64,000 nt of DNA from Klebsormidium nitens (lineage: Eukaryota > Streptophyta > Klebsormidiophyceae > Klebsormidiales > Klebsormidiaceae): the NCBI GenBank assembly GCA_000708835.1, contig DF237065.1, forward strand, positions 1-64,000. The letters run 5' to 3'. Every line of letters begins with the position of its first letter. Positions within the stretch are counted from its first letter, which is position 1. The notes below the pieces were generated by a model. It saw nothing but the letters and a program-made list of their open reading frames with translations, made no database searches and was not told where the DNA came from. This document shows, piece by piece, positions 49,901 to 61,500 of the stretch. A program made the position numbers and the translations under genes.

Positions 49901-52900
49901 AACTTCTGATGGTGTTTGAACATCTTCTGATGGTGTTTGAGCGATTCTTCCTTGTTCTCTTTTCCTTCTGCGCACGGACCTAGCTCAAACCTCCCCTCGT
50001 TTCCTGGTTCAACCGATTCGTCGTCGTTTTCAGGTCAGATACGACAGTAGACTCAAGAGGCGCTGGTTTCCTCGGTCTATACCCGTGAAAGTATTGACCA
50101 GGACCAGAAGCTTAATTGCCAGAAGAAGGAAACTTTCAGAAACCTTTCGGTTGAAGGAAACCGGAAACTTCGGCTGAACTTTCCAAAAACCTTCAGACCA
50201 GATTTCACTCCGCAAAGACCCCATTCTAAGCCATATCGCTACGTGTCTTGTGCAGAACGACTCGGGAGGTCTTCCCGCGGCTCTTCCGATTCAAAAAGGA
50301 CAGCCGTGACGGGAGGAGCTGCTTTCTAGTCTCCTCTTGAATATTGACCCACTTCACTTTGCAGTTACTGACTGACTCGGCAAAGACCAAATCCTAATTG
50401 GCAAAGAACCAATTCTAATACTACGTTTGTTCTGCAGAGACGACACGGGAGGTCCTCCCGCGGCTCTTCCAAGTCAAGTACGACAGCGGCGTACAGGAAG
50501 AGCTGCTCTATGTTGACATCCCGAACGAGTACATGCTCGCGTCGGGGGTGCACGTTCTGGAGTACCACCGAGTGGTTCAGGAGTCGGTGTTTGAGCAGCT
50601 GCGGGTTGTGCGCCAGGGGCAGCTGCGGATCGTGTTTTCGACAGACGTCAAGGTTGGTTTCAGGGCTTTAAGGTTTTTGGGGTTATGGGAATATAGTGAA
50701 TTTTGAGGTTTGCGGGTTTCTGTTATCTTGGGCGATAGGAATCTGATTTCTAGGGTCAATTTTGAGCAGCTGCGGGTTGTGCGCCAGGGGCAGCTGCGGA
50801 TCGTGTTTTCGACAGACGTGAAGGTGGGTTTCGAGGATTGGGTCACTTCAGGCACTACGATGTCAGGATGCTATGGTCTTAAGAATATCTGGGTGCTGAA
50901 AATCTGACTCGAGGGTTTAAGCAGCTGCGGATGTGCGACAGGGGCAGCTGCGGATCGTAGTTTCGACAGATGTGAAGGTGGGTTAATAAAATTGGGGTTT
51001 AGCCATTTTGGATACACGGATTCCAGCATTGTAGGGTGTTAGGACTCTCGGGTTTGGGAGTTTTGACCCGAAGGTCTCTCTTTGAGCAGCGGGTTGTGCG
51101 GCAGGACAGCTGCGAACTCTGTTTTCGACAGACGTGAGAAATGGGCATGCAGCTTTGTGGGCTTTGTGTTCTCGGGGAAGGTGTTCTCGACGGATGTGGA
51201 CTGGGCTTCTGAGTTTGCAATATCTGAGTTGTTTTCAACCCTCTATGCCACGCAAATCAGGTTGTTGAAATTTTGCATGGGCATAAGGAGAACGTCCGAC
51301 TTTGCGCTCTCGTTTCGCAGGCCGCCGAGCTGGTTTTGCTCGGCGCCAAGCACATCCTGCACTCCGCGAAACTTCATATTCTCGCAGATTTTGCCCTACG
51401 ATTCTATTGTGCATGGGCACGAGGAGCACGTCTTGCGCCGCGCTCCTCTTGCGGGCCGGCGAGCTGGCACCTTTTGGTGCCAAGTATAATGCACGCTACT
51501 CAAAATTCTTCGAATCTGCAACCCCGATCCCTAACGTTCTCACGCGTGTATTTTGCGCAGATTTGTCGTGTGAGTTTTGCGCGCACGAGGAGCCGCCGCC
51601 CGCTCCTCTTGCAGGCCGCCGAGCTGGCGTTCCTTGGCGCCAAGCAAAGACCGCATTCGGCAAAACGCTAAAGATTCATTACCAAATCTCCAAGTTTCGC
51701 TTCTATGCAGATATTGTCGTGGGAGTTTTGTGCGCATGGGCACAAGGAGCACGTCCCGCGCCGGGCGCTCCTCTCGCAGGCCGCCGAGCTTGGCATCTTT
51801 GGCCGCCAAGCAAACCCTGCAATCCGCAATCCCCTCTTATTTGCACATGCGGAAATCTCACAACTCCGTTCTTGCAGATTCTGTCGTGGGAATTCTGCGC
51901 GCACGGGCACGAGGAGCACGTCCCGCGCCGGGCGCTCCTCTCGCAGGCCGCCGAGCTGGCGTTCCTGGGCGCGAAGCTGCAGGGCGAGGTGCGCACGCCG
52001 GAGGATCTGCAGGCGCACTGCAGTGCGTTGGCCGCAGTTACAAAGCAGCTGGCTTTGAACTTGGAGCAGCCAACAGTGAACGACCTGGGGTTCACCAAGC
52101 GCTACGTGCGCTGCCTGCAGGTAAGTTGCACTTGTGTTTCTAGTCCTTGGGGTTCGCTTCCTCAGGTGGTGAGATTTGAGCAAGCTTCAAGTGTAGTAGC
52201 GGGGAAGAGGACCTGGAATGGATCTGGAGCAGCTAATAGAGAACGACCTGGGGTTCAGCAAGCGATACGAGCGCTGCCTGCAGGTTAGAAACCTAGATGT
52301 GAACGTTCAAAACTTTCAGATGTGACTGTTTGTGATTTCCCAAGCCAGGCTTGCAAGCGTGGTGGCGAAATGAAGCAGCTGGCACTGAGCTCGCAGAACA
52401 TTGCGTGCAGGCTTTTCTTCTTGTTTCCGTCCCGGTTCGCCCCCCACTTCGCCCCTCCTCCCTTTGTTTGATGTTTTCACATCAGTCATCTTTCTTCGTT
52501 TCTTAGACAAAGTCTTCGTTTCTCTTAAGTGAGGCCAAAAACAAATTCCAAGATTCTGTGCGCCTTTCCGCCTGTAGATCTCCGAAGTGGTCGACAACAT
52601 GAAGGACCTGATTTCCTTCAACCGGGAGACCGGCCTGGGCCCCGTCGCGAGCCTGCGGGCCTACGCGGCACAGCACGAGAGCGCTCGTCCGGGGGGGTTA
52701 CAGGGCCTCCGGCAAGGGTCGGCGGAGGGGGGGGAGCATCCCCCCCCGTTCCGAGACAAAGCGCGCCCGACGCAGTCGCACAGCTTCTCGGCAGGGGTAA
52801 GAAAGCGCTGCTAGTGTTCTGGGGGGGAAGGAGGAAAAGTTCTTGTGCGGGAGGGGTGGGTGTGGAAGATTTTGAGCACCAACCTTGAGCAGGCACAAGC

Positions 52901-53842
52901 AAGCGTGGTTAGCTTTGCGAAGGGTGAGGGTTCTCTTTGAAGGGTGATCGAAAGCTATGGAGCTAGAGTCTCGAAACAGAGCTTTCTTGCAAGCAGGAGA
53001 AGCTGTGCTGTGGTCCTTCTGATCGGAAAAAAGCCGCTGATTCCCGTTGGGAGGGAAGAGGTCTGATATTTTTCAAGGAAAAAGCAGTCCGAGGGGCAAG
53101 GCATACGGATAGAGCATGCCTTCTCCGCAGGCAAAACAAAGAGTTGCTCTTGTGAAGGGCGCGCAAAACCCTCTTTCTCTCGTGGTTGATTTGGCTCTGT
53201 GCATCCGTCCAAAGTCTCCAAATCGGCGACTATCGGAGTACGAGCTGACTCGAGCGCTGTTGATCTTGAAGAGCGAGAGCGTAATACGGGGAAACGGCAA
53301 AGAACTTTGAAGTGAAACCAAGAGAAAGAAACCAAATGTTCCGGGGGGTCCTCATGCTTCACTATTTTCTGATATCTCTCCCCCGCTTCCGCAGGAGCCC
53401 GACCCCGAGACTGCGTTTCAGCAGTACGTCCAACAAAAGCTCGGCCGCTCGACGCTGCCCGAAGGCCCTGTCGCGCTGCGCACCCCGCTCGGCAACGTGG
53501 GCGGCCTCCAGCTGACGCCGTCAACGGGCCTCCCAACAGGGCCCGAATCTCTTGGGGGGGGGGGCTGATGGACCAGTTTTCGGCCGCCAGCATCTTGAGG
53601 GGCCCCGCAAAGCACGGGATTGAAATCCCGACCACGAGCGGGGGGGAGTTCCGGGGGGGAACGGGGGGGGCGGCGGGGAGTTCCGGGCGTCGGATCTGAA
53701 CGGGCTAACTAGTATGTCGCAGATACAGGCGCTGCTCATGGGGGACAACGACGAGGACGAACTAGACGTGGCGGCGTTGGGAGTGTCGGAACTGCCCTCC
53801 CCCGGAGCCCTGGACGAGTTCATGTTCCGGCTGCCCGGGTGA
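46929..53842 (+). CDS. SEU: SEUSS-like transcriptional co-regulator (LIM-domain-binding family), about 800 aa, last exon frameshifted
   Basis: Exons: 46929-47550, 48880-49557, 50438-50652, 51878-52120, 52578-52796, 53395-53842. Residues 1-207 are Gly/Pro/Ser-rich. Exon 2 starts with a Gln-rich coiled coil and then enters the LDB domain (about 360-610): Y-M-Y-H-Q, E-F-W-R-E-F-V-A-E-Y-F-A-P-G-A-K-K-R-W-C-V, V-F-P-Q-E-V-W-H-C-E, then E-E-L-L-Y-V-D, F-E-Q-L-R-V-V-R-x-G-Q-L-R-I-V-F, S-W-E-F-C-A and L-G-F-T-K-R-Y-V-R-C-L-Q. These are diagnostic of plant SEUSS/SLK proteins, which act in the nucleus with LEUNIG-type co-repressors and DNA-binding factors. In exon 6 frame 0 stops at TGA 53566 after an 11-G run. 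The following sequence stays coding-like in a second frame to about 53690 and in a third frame to TGA 53840-53842. This suggests two indels in G tracts, either real or assembly errors. Confidence 0.85.
49623..49648 (+). repeat. exon-edge echo: copy of SEUSS exon 2 donor
   Basis: GGGTTTGGTGAGTGGTTAGC and the following CTTT repeat the donor junction at 49551-49574, 74 bp downstream in the intron. The copy is almost exact, so it offers a second consensus donor. Confidence 0.75.
50240..50326 (+). repeat. exon-edge echo: decayed copy of SEUSS exon 3 start
   Basis: A TGCAG acceptor at 50251-50255 is followed by a sequence similar to the exon 3 start (CGGGAGGTC.TCCCGCGGCTC). It lies 182 bp before the real acceptor (50437). 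The copy shows small indels that break the frame. Confidence 0.8.
50761..51140 (+). repeat. exon-edge echoes: three copies of SEUSS exon 3 end
   Basis: The last 60 bp of exon 3 plus its donor (50590-50660) recur at 50761-50830 (nearly identical, with AAG|GTGGGT donor kept), 50916-50985 (partial deletion) and 51081-51140 (more degenerate). Spacing is about 155-171 bp. A further fragment is visible near 51177-51200. Divergence grows with distance from the true exon. Confidence 0.9.
51270..51815 (+). repeat. exon-edge echoes: four copies of SEUSS exon 4 start
   Basis: The first 100 bp of exon 4 with its acceptor (51865-51975) is preceded by copies at about 51700-51815, 51548-51655, 51377-51485 and 51270-51365. 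Common blocks are TTTTG.GC.CA.GGGCAC.AGGAGCACGTC, GCGCTCCTCT, GCAGGCCGCCGAGCTGGC and GGCGCCAAGC. The nearest copy is the most similar, and the others decline with distance. Several keep CAG acceptors. Long frames run across them, which could mislead gene finders. Confidence 0.9.
52215..52290 (+). repeat. exon-edge echo: copy of SEUSS exon 4 end
   Basis: The sequence around GAACGACCTGGGGTTCA and CGCTGCCTGCAGGTTAG repeats the exon 4 end (52051-52126) at +162 bp, including a weakened donor (GTTAGA instead of GTAAGT). Confidence 0.85.
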
Positions 53843-55567
53843 TCTCCCCGGGCGGATTCCGGCTCCGCTTTGAGGAGGCGGAGCAGCGCGAGGCGCGAGT
53901 AGTAGGCAAAGAGCGCGTCTCGGGCGGGGGCGGTTTTGCTCGCGGGGTGGAAAAGCCGATTTTCTGTTGCCCGGCTCTCTATCAGAGGGCAACATCAAGC
54001 CCCGCATGACGCAATCGTCCTTATCGAGCTTCCCGTCCTCGGGTGGACATGTCTAGTTTAGCCTGTCCCCTCGGGGGATCCCCCAAGTTGTGTTCAGCCT
54101 GGCCCGGGGGGATCCCCCGGGTGGCGGGTGTATCTTATGGGTGTGCCCGGGATGAAGACCTGGGAACGGGGCGGGTTAATATTAGCTTTACTGCCGAGGC
54201 GCGTTTTGGGTTGCGAGTGCACTTCCGTATTGTTCCCCCGATCTGACTTCCTTAAGGGTCTGCGCTGCGGCTGATAAGTTGCCAGCCTCCCGCTGTTTGT
54301 AGAAACGAGAACAGGATTTTGAAATTGGAGCCGTACTAGTTGGTGCATGGTACCTTTCCCGCTGACCAAGTGCTGATCACGCCGTTTAACCGTTGGTTAA
54401 CAGGGATAGGACCCCAGGCTTTGCGGCCATCGCGCACCCTGGCTTAGAGTAAAGTATCGAGTTCGGTCAAAGGTAGAGTCGCCGCGGCGCGCTTTAGACC
54501 ATCACGGTCAGTCGCTTGAGCACTTAGAATTGGTTATCGGGTAGACACGGATTGCACCAGTCTGAGATCCTTACGGTACAGATGTGAATAAACTAGGTTT
54601 TTGAGGATGACACCAGGTAGTGGCGAGAGAGAGACGCATGGTGCACTTGACCACGCAAAAACGCAAGATCAGAAGCGAGAATCAGCTCCGTACGTCCCAG
54701 CGAAAGACTGGTCATCCGACCGCAGTTCTCTGCATCTAACTTTTATGGTTCAAAAATTGCAATCGAGGTTTGATAGACTTGTGGAGCACACATTTAATTT
54801 TTAGATCCGATTTTCTGCCCCTGATCGACTCGAATGCATCCATGATGTTCAGGAACATGCCTCGACCTGTGTCACTCTTATCAACTCTTATATCAAGCAT
54901 GCAGGCTTTCACCAAAGTTAGCGGGCAATTTCGTACCAACTGGCCGCGTAATCGCACCGTATACGGGGTTCAATGTCTTCGACCCTCCCAATCCGGTAAT
55001 CCAACCAGGTCATATACCTGAGTTGGATCGCGAGCCGTATTGCAATTAGATGCATACTATACGCTTTGCCCGCTCGGGCGACGAGCCAGGCTTCATGCAC
55101 GCATTGCTTCGTGCATGCACATAATTGCACCTACACTCCGCGACACAGAAGAATTGCTGCATGCAACGTGTGCCAATACTAATGTTGGACACTTCGCGGC
55201 CATGCATGTACTCGCAGACTGCAATGATGGCGCTCAGCCTTGGCTCACCATATAATGAGCTCATGAGGGCACAGCTCCTTAGCACCGATCTCCCAAATAG
55301 AGTCGCTTGAGGTGGACTTCGTCGTATATTGGATTCTGTCGCATTGCATATAGGACGCAATGATCACAAGAAGATGTATGCTTTTCAATACATTCGATGT
55401 TTGAAGTTCGGTAGTCACGGTGAACTAGGACTGTCCTTGCCAACGCCATTCGCTATGGGTTGTCCGAACCACCTATCGCTTCTCAACACACCTGGTTGCG
55501 CATGCATCGAACAGACAGGGCGCCTCTATCAAACTTATCCAACGTGACGCATGGGCGACCCTAGCGC
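53843..55567. other. convergent intergenic region
   Basis: About 1.7 kb between the SEUSS-like and IDO-like 3' ends. The first 350 bp contain GGGGGATCCCC-type palindromes (54073-54120). Further on are TGCATG-rich stretches and short inverted words. No gene recognised. Confidence 0.35.
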
Positions 55568-58500
55568 TTAGACGCACGGCATGTCCGTCGCCGACAACGC
55601 CCACTCCTTGGACGGGTACATCTTCGTTTTGAGCGACGGGTGGCCCCTTCCGTGCTCGGCGATCATGCGCGAGAAGGGCGGAATCGCGCGCAGAATGGAC
55701 GGAATTCCGTTCTCCGACGCTCCGCTGCGGCACGCGTCCAAAGAGGCCGCCACCTCCTCCGCGCTCGGGAGAGGGGACGAGAAGACGGCGTCGGGGAATT
55801 TCTGGATCTGCAAGAAACGTATTCAGGAGATAGTCAGATTGTGTGACACAGAGCGGAGGTCGAGGATACGGCGTCGTGGTATTTCTGGATTTGCAGGAAA
55901 TAGATGCAGGAGATGCTCCAGAGCTGCGACGCAGAGCGGAGAATCGCGAGGTCGACGTTTGAAAGTTCGGTACTCCTGAGATTCTCAGTGAGTGCGCGTG
56001 AAAGACCAGGCTTGAATGTCCATTGTTGGGTGTCCAATCTTCAGCACCCTACCAGTCAAGATCCGGCGGTACTAACTTTCTCCACGTGTGCTCGCAATCC
56101 ATTCGCTTACGAAGCAGATTCCACATTTTTTACCGCTTGATTAGAGGGTCCTTGAGTCTTTATAGGTCCCTTCTCAAACCAAGGGAGTGGTAACCTGCCT
56201 CAGAAAACCGTGTACTAAATTGACTGTGGAAAAGGAGAGCGGAAACTCGCCTGCTGACGGATGCTCTCGTCCCGGTGCTTGCGAAGGTACACCTTGTAAG
56301 GGGTGCCACCTGTGGCCGCCTCCTTGGCAGTCTTGCGCCCGATGTACAGGTCCGAATAGATAACGTGCATCGCGCTGCAGAATAGCACAACAGTCTCCGG
56401 TCAGATCGTATTGTTGCGAAGCTCCTACCGAAAGGCGTTTTACAAGCTCAATCCATCTTTCTCGATCAACAGTTGTCCTGGAGTGCAAGGGCAAGTCGAG
56501 TCCGTTGCAGATGTATTTCCGGCCGAGACATGTTCCGCGGTTTAGAAACGGCGCGTTTCTGGAACCCTACGGTTGGACTGGAACGTAAATAGAGACAAGA
56601 GGAGACCGGTGAGCGGCTCCTTTGGGGAATTGCCGATTGAAATCTCGGTGCAGCTTTCTGGGTAACAAAAAGTCCTGTTTTTGTCCCGCAACTCGCCTTA
56701 TCGAGGCGTCTCATGGAAAGATCTGAAGGAATTTCGTCAGGCAAGGTTGTCTGTTTGTAAATGCAAACGCTCGTCGTCTGGAACAGTCTGAAACGATTTT
56801 GGCTTTCTGTGCCTTCGCAGGGAGGTCCCGGCCCGGATTTCAAAGAAACTGTTTGGGAAAGTCAACCGAAAAATCCCTGGAACTTCAAAACGGAAAATGA
56901 CTGAACGCGCGAGAGGAAAGACTTGCGAAGGGTGCTCGACGTCTTCAATACGACGAAGGCACTCTTTCCTTCTCCTTTCCATCCAAATAAAGCTACAGAA
57001 CCGCTATCGAGTCTTCACCAAGAATCTACTAAGATAACTCATAAGAAACCCACAAGAATCTACTAAAAAACCCATAAGAAACCCACAAGAATCTACTAAG
57101 ATAACCCATAAGAAACCCACAAACGAATACTCACCGGAAGAGGTAGACAGCCATGACGCACTCGTTGAAAGTCGCCGCGAGCTCGCGCGACCCGCGCTCT
57201 TCCACGAGCGCGCGCAGGGCGTGCGCGCGGGTGACGTCAGCGCGCGGTTCGCTGACGTCATCGCCCCACATGGCGCGCCGCATGTCCTGGAGGTACCGCC
57301 GGTGCCCCGCGGGGCGGTAGTCTTCCAGCTCCTGAATGGGCAGAAAATCAAGGAGGGTTTTTGCGACTGAGACGAGAAATAATGATAGGGTTTCGTGAGG
57401 GAGTAAAAGGAGGTAATGAACTCTGTTGAAGGGCCAAAATAACGATATTCATTTGGAACGAGGAAAGGATTCACTTTGCCAACTGCATAGGAGCATTGAA
57501 GGGTCTTCAGAAACAGGACGTGAGACCCAAAGTGAAAGCAAAGTCCGTAAGATCAGAATACATGAGGTGAGGAGTTTAATTCCGGTATCGAGGTACGAGG
57601 GTCCCGACCCTGAGCATCTGAAAGTGTGCGTCATCCCCGGCAGCGCATTCACCACTGATTTTTTGAAAGGGTAATGTTTCTGCTGAAAGTCACATAGAAC
57701 ACCAAAAGCTTAAAGCTCAAAAGGTCAAAACCTTATCTCACCCTGAGCACCTGCCAGAGCGCGTCACGCGCGTGCTTGCTCCCCAGCACCGTTCATAACA
57801 TCAACGTTCTGCTGAAAGTCACCCGAATTCAAAATCAGAAACTCAGAAGCTCGGAAGTTTGAAAGTCTCCTCTCACCTTGAGCATTTGAAAGTGCGCGTC
57901 ATGCGCGTGCTCGACCCCCAGCAGCGGCTTTAATATCGAGACTGCCATCGTTCTACTAGAAGTCACAATATAAAATCTTTTTAAAAGGTTCAGAAATCCT
58001 AAAAACCTCATCTCACCTTGAGCATTTGGAAGAGCGCGTCATGCGCGTGCTCGATCCCCAGAAGCGCATCCAGCACGGGGATGATGTTGCTCTGCGCGCC
58101 GGTCTCGCCCCGCAGGAACTGGGGCTGGTTATCCAGAACCCCGTCGAAAACCACGCCGTCCGGGAAGTCCGGGTTGTTCTTGTAGCCGAAGATCCACGGC
58201 CGGACTTTGTCCACGTAGCACTCCGGGTCGGAGGCGTTGAACATCTGAAGGCCGCAGACCAATAGCCGCTGCGAGGAGGTGCGGAAAGGATTGGCTTCTG
58301 GAATTCATGCTTTGAGGAGAAGAGTAGAGTTTGTTAGCACCACAACATCATTAGCAAATGTCGTCAGCAAGTGAGTATGGACCGGGCTTTACGTTTTGAG
58401 CCAGCACACAAGCAGAAAGGTTTGCCTGGTTGATGCGAATCCATGACGGAATAAGAATGGACTATGGATTGGCGTTGATACTGTTGTAAGAGGTACAAGA

Positions 58501-61500
58501 TACCGCAATACGCACTAGAAAAGCCGCACGGGTCCAGGCAGATCGATCACTGAAGTTGGTGCGGTAAGCTGTAAATATTGAAGTACAACAGTTGAAAGAC
58601 CGACTTAAATTCCACAGCAGAGGACTATGTTTCTTGATCTTGAGAGGGACGGCCCCAAATTACGTCAGCATAAACGTCACCCATACTCACCTCCTGTACC
58701 TTGAGCAACTCCTTGAGCCCCTCCTCGCACGCGGCCACGTCAGCGGCCTTAACCGCCTCCTTAACCCGCTCGATAACCTCGATCATGCGCGGCGTGTTGT
58801 GCTCGATGATCGAGTGAATGAGAATGAAGGTCGCCTCCTCAGGACCCCCGTCGAACGAGCGGATGAGCCGGAGCTTGGTCCAGTCGCCCTCGGAGCCGTC
58901 CACCGAGTAGAAGTTGTTCAGGCAACTGAGAAAGGAAAGTGCCCGGTTGGTCAGGTCGGGGGTACACGGTAGGAGTTCGAAGGGGTGACAAAAAGGGATG
59001 TCATAGGAAAGTCGAAGGAAAGGGTTGCTTTACAAAGGGTGAGGACTTTATAGGAGGCACTGACAGAAGAACGAAGGGGTACCGAGAAAGAGCTATGCAA
59101 AATGGTGCGACCTCAACTTGAGTCCTTCAGGAACCGACGTGATTGTATGAAGGGAGCAGGAAATTGGGTCAGACCCTTCCGGAAGGCCGCAGAAGATGCA
59201 AATGCACAGATTGGCCATTCAGATTTTTCAACGTCATTCCAACCTCGCTATGCACTGCCTTCTCGCCTATCCAAAGAATACGCTTTGACTTCTTCAATCG
59301 TACACGATTGAAAGCACTCTGGAAAAAGGATGGCGACTCACTTAAAAAATTGGTGTGAAGGCCTCATGACAAGGCAAAGCCACAGGAGAACACAAAAGAC
59401 CCTGACGGAAGCGTCGTCCTCATGGCACTACAAATGGTTTCTCATCCATCTTCGCCCCAGAACAAAACGTGTCGGACGTCTATACACGAGACCACTGCCA
59501 GCGTCGAGCTTCGAAGCATGCTCAGTAATGAACGACAGGGCTGAGAACTATCATGGCACTCGATCACTAACAGGGACCGTTCCATGCTTAGTTGCCGATC
59601 CTTACAGTGCAGCCCCAGAGCAGACGTCCCATATCCAACAAGTAGCCCTCAAAATTGTTTCTAGAAGATGACTCGCTCACTACGAAGAGTACTCCATGAT
59701 CAGCTGCTGGTCGACGCGCTTCGCGGCAGCATAGAAAGGGCGCGCGAGGACCGCTGGGACGAGCGCGCGGGAATGGTTCTCCTTTTGCCGGCCCTCGGTG
59801 ATGTAAGCGGCGGTCAGGATGCTGAGGTCACGGTACACGGCCTGCAGAGGCGGAGGAGACACTTGCACTCGTCAGCAAAGCATATAAGGGGAGAAACACG
59901 GGGAAAGCATGTAGAGGGACAGTCTCAAAGAGTCGTCAGCATCAGAAATGAGGTGGATACATTAGTGCGGGAGGAAAAGGGAGCGAAGCGAGTCAGTGAC
60001 ATAGAGGGAAGAGGGAAGGAAGCGTTGCTCACTCAAGAAGGGGTGGGAATCTGTTTTCGAGAGGTAAAGGAAAGATTTCGACACGGGCAACTAGTGTGTC
60101 TCAGATGGGGCCTTCTAAACACATTATGCTGTCCTGTTACGGTGTCCTCCAAGCTTTCTGAAAGGACGATCCAAGTAACTCTCCTCTGAGTCGGACTTCG
60201 TATAAGGGTCCCATTTCATGTGAAGGCATGAGGCTGTCTGCTGCACCAAGATCCTCTAGCAAAGTACAAGCAGGGTCCGAGACTGGGATGCAAGTTCTAG
60301 CAACTCGCAATTTGAACGAAAAAATGGCTTCTATCAGGCAGACAGTTCGCCAGACCCCTCTCCTTTCAAACCCTCTCAATGTCCTATACCTTCCTGGATC
60401 TGGACATTTGAACGATGTATGAAGAGCCCCTTGATGTATTTCTCTAGCAGTTTCCCGGATCTGAAAGCGGGCCGGTTCACATACTTATGTCGCAGCTGGA
60501 TCTCTCCTTTTCTAGCAACCCTATGCAACCCTTTTATTTTGGGGCATGAGGATATGCTCACACCTCAACATGGAACACGAGCCCACTTCATGGACTCAAT
60601 CTGATAAGAACTAACGATGCACAATTAAGAACACCACCCCTCCTGTCTTTCCAATGAAGGATGCTATCGAGCATTTCACGGTCTGAATTAGCTTCCACCT
60701 CGCTAATCATAGTACTCCAAGAACTGGCTTCAATACAAGGCCTGAGGGAATGGCAAAGGACTTTTACGTTATACCTGAGCCAGCTGTGTATCTTCTTCCA
60801 CCTCAATGGCTGCTCGCCAGTCTTCAGCCACACTCTCAGGAATCGCAAGGACCTCTTTCTTCAGGGCATCAGGTGCAGCCTCCTTGAGAGCGATAGGGAT
60901 GCGCTGCATGATGGTCTCCAGCAGATCATACCTGAAATAGAAAAGGAATGATCAGGGGCGTTCAGAGAAGAAAACTGAAATCCCCAAAAAGTAGCTGCAA
61001 TGGACAGGGAGCATCACGAAGCTGTTTTGAGGATGACTTATTTTCACAATAGCTGACTCCAAAGTGAGCAAGAGTGTGTTGCAGGAATACAAGGGACGTT
61101 CCTCTGGAAAGGGCACCACTTGGTGAGAAGAAGGTACCGCCAAACAAGTACCAGGAAAGTTCCTGTTCTTCTTTTGATCTTCATAATCAGACGGCACAAG
61201 ATAACTTCTCAGGAACTACACGAAAGACCATAAGGCTTTCTGAAGAAAGCTCACAAAGCAAGAGGAGGACTACAGGAAGCAATTCACTGGAATAGGTAAT
61301 CAGGGATTGTAAAAGGTGGTGACATCCTGGGAGTTTGAAAGGTGGTGCACATGATTGCCCCCAATATTTCCGTGTGATGCGTATTGGCCTTTCCCCCAAC
61401 TTATTTATAGCTTCTGTCTTCTAACAGATCGAACAAGCTCTCCTTATCATGTAGAATATGAGCTCACCTGCCTGGAGGGAGCTGCCCTTGGCATCGAACA

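Noticed and set aside
51302-52288. 328-codon continuous frame that looks like a single large exon
   Set aside because: It runs through the four echo copies before SEUSS exon 4 and past the exon's donor. Only 51878-52120 fits the SEUSS family; the rest is repeated intron sequence that happens to stay open.
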